This document shows, piece after piece, positions 63,634 to 64,000 of a DNA stretch of 64,000 nt. The stretch is from Sclerurus mexicanus (lineage: Eukaryota > Chordata > Aves > Passeriformes > Furnariidae). Positions within the stretch are counted from its first letter, which is position 1, and every line of letters begins with the position of its first letter. Location: assembly GCA_013396755.1 (NCBI GenBank), contig VWZF01013053.1, positions 926,092 to 990,091 on the forward strand, given 5' to 3'. A model generated the notes under the pieces. That model had not been told where the DNA came from and did no database searches. It worked only from the letters and a program-made list of their open reading frames with translations. The translations under genes and the position numbers were made by a program.

Positions 63634-64000
63634 GTAAAATGTTGTTCATTGTTTCTATAAATGGGGATTCATTTGGATTTGCAACTCTGTTTTTTAAAGT
63701 GATCTCTTTAATTTTAAAATTATCTCTATTAAAATGAAATTAAAGTATTAATGTGACATGTAGCTATTTCATCAAATGCTGATGTAACCTGCATGTAGAT
63801 ATGCCAATATCTGTGCTGAGAAAAGGAGGAAAATATTAACTTAGGATACTGACAGTCATCAATAAGGTTGTTCTGAGAATCTTGTCAGGATGACTTTTAA
63901 GTGGCTTTGCCACTGAAAACCTCTTGACTCTAATAAAACACCACCAAAACTTATAAACCTGCAAAGAGCTGTGATTTTGGCAAATGGATTAAAAGATTTA

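Noticed and set aside
1..64000. CRISPR array, operon, bacterial or phage system
   Set aside because: The sequence is vertebrate genomic DNA with spliced exons and CR1 repeats; no regularly spaced spacer array or prokaryotic gene order is present.

Overview
The window is vertebrate nuclear DNA, almost certainly from a bird. The non-coding part is AT-rich and long. It carries several copies of the 3' end of CR1, the dominant avian LINE, and one avian-type retroviral LTR fragment. The only protein gene I can support has the intron-exon structure of an animal gene and is very close to human CCDC39.

Layout. Positions 1 to about 56,100 form a gene desert of roughly 56 kb. I see no convincing coding exon there, only interspersed repeats (CR1 pieces at about 295, 3,637, 4,141, 37,376 and 55,641; an LTR piece at about 27,140-27,553), simple repeats, one short run of Ns (15,906-15,946), an isolated GC-rich island (about 3,243-3,500), and several blocks that look like conserved enhancers rather than genes. 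These blocks (about 29,430-29,970, 34,650-34,960, 40,085-40,345, 46,030-46,430 and 54,700-55,140) were picked by eye from dense homeodomain, SOX or POU-like words and, in two cases, from CpGs kept in an AT-rich setting. Conservation could not be tested here.

From 56,148 to the right edge the sequence is the 5' part of CCDC39 on the + strand. It begins with a 51-bp tandem repeat, a GC-rich promoter region containing a 9-bp C-rich minisatellite with three GTTGCC words, and a start codon at 56,634. Nine coding exons follow (residues 1-396), each matching the exon lengths implied by the human protein. The rest of the gene lies beyond 64,000. CCDC39 pairs with CCDC40 to form the 96-nm ruler of motile cilia, which positions inner dynein arms and the dynein regulatory complex. 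In human the neighbour upstream of CCDC39 is FXR1, followed further on by SOX2, and in birds this block is on chromosome 9. The desert here is therefore probably the CCDC39-FXR1 interval (inference; no FXR1 exon was seen).

Points most worth checking: CCDC39 intron 1 appears to use a GC-AG splice pair; the minisatellite just upstream of the start codon combines RFX half-site words with a near-perfect G-quadruplex pattern on the minus strand; a 51-bp tandem array repeats a consensus 5' splice site four times; and the intergenic block at 46 kb has clustered SOX- and POU-like sites. I found no undescribed multi-gene system.
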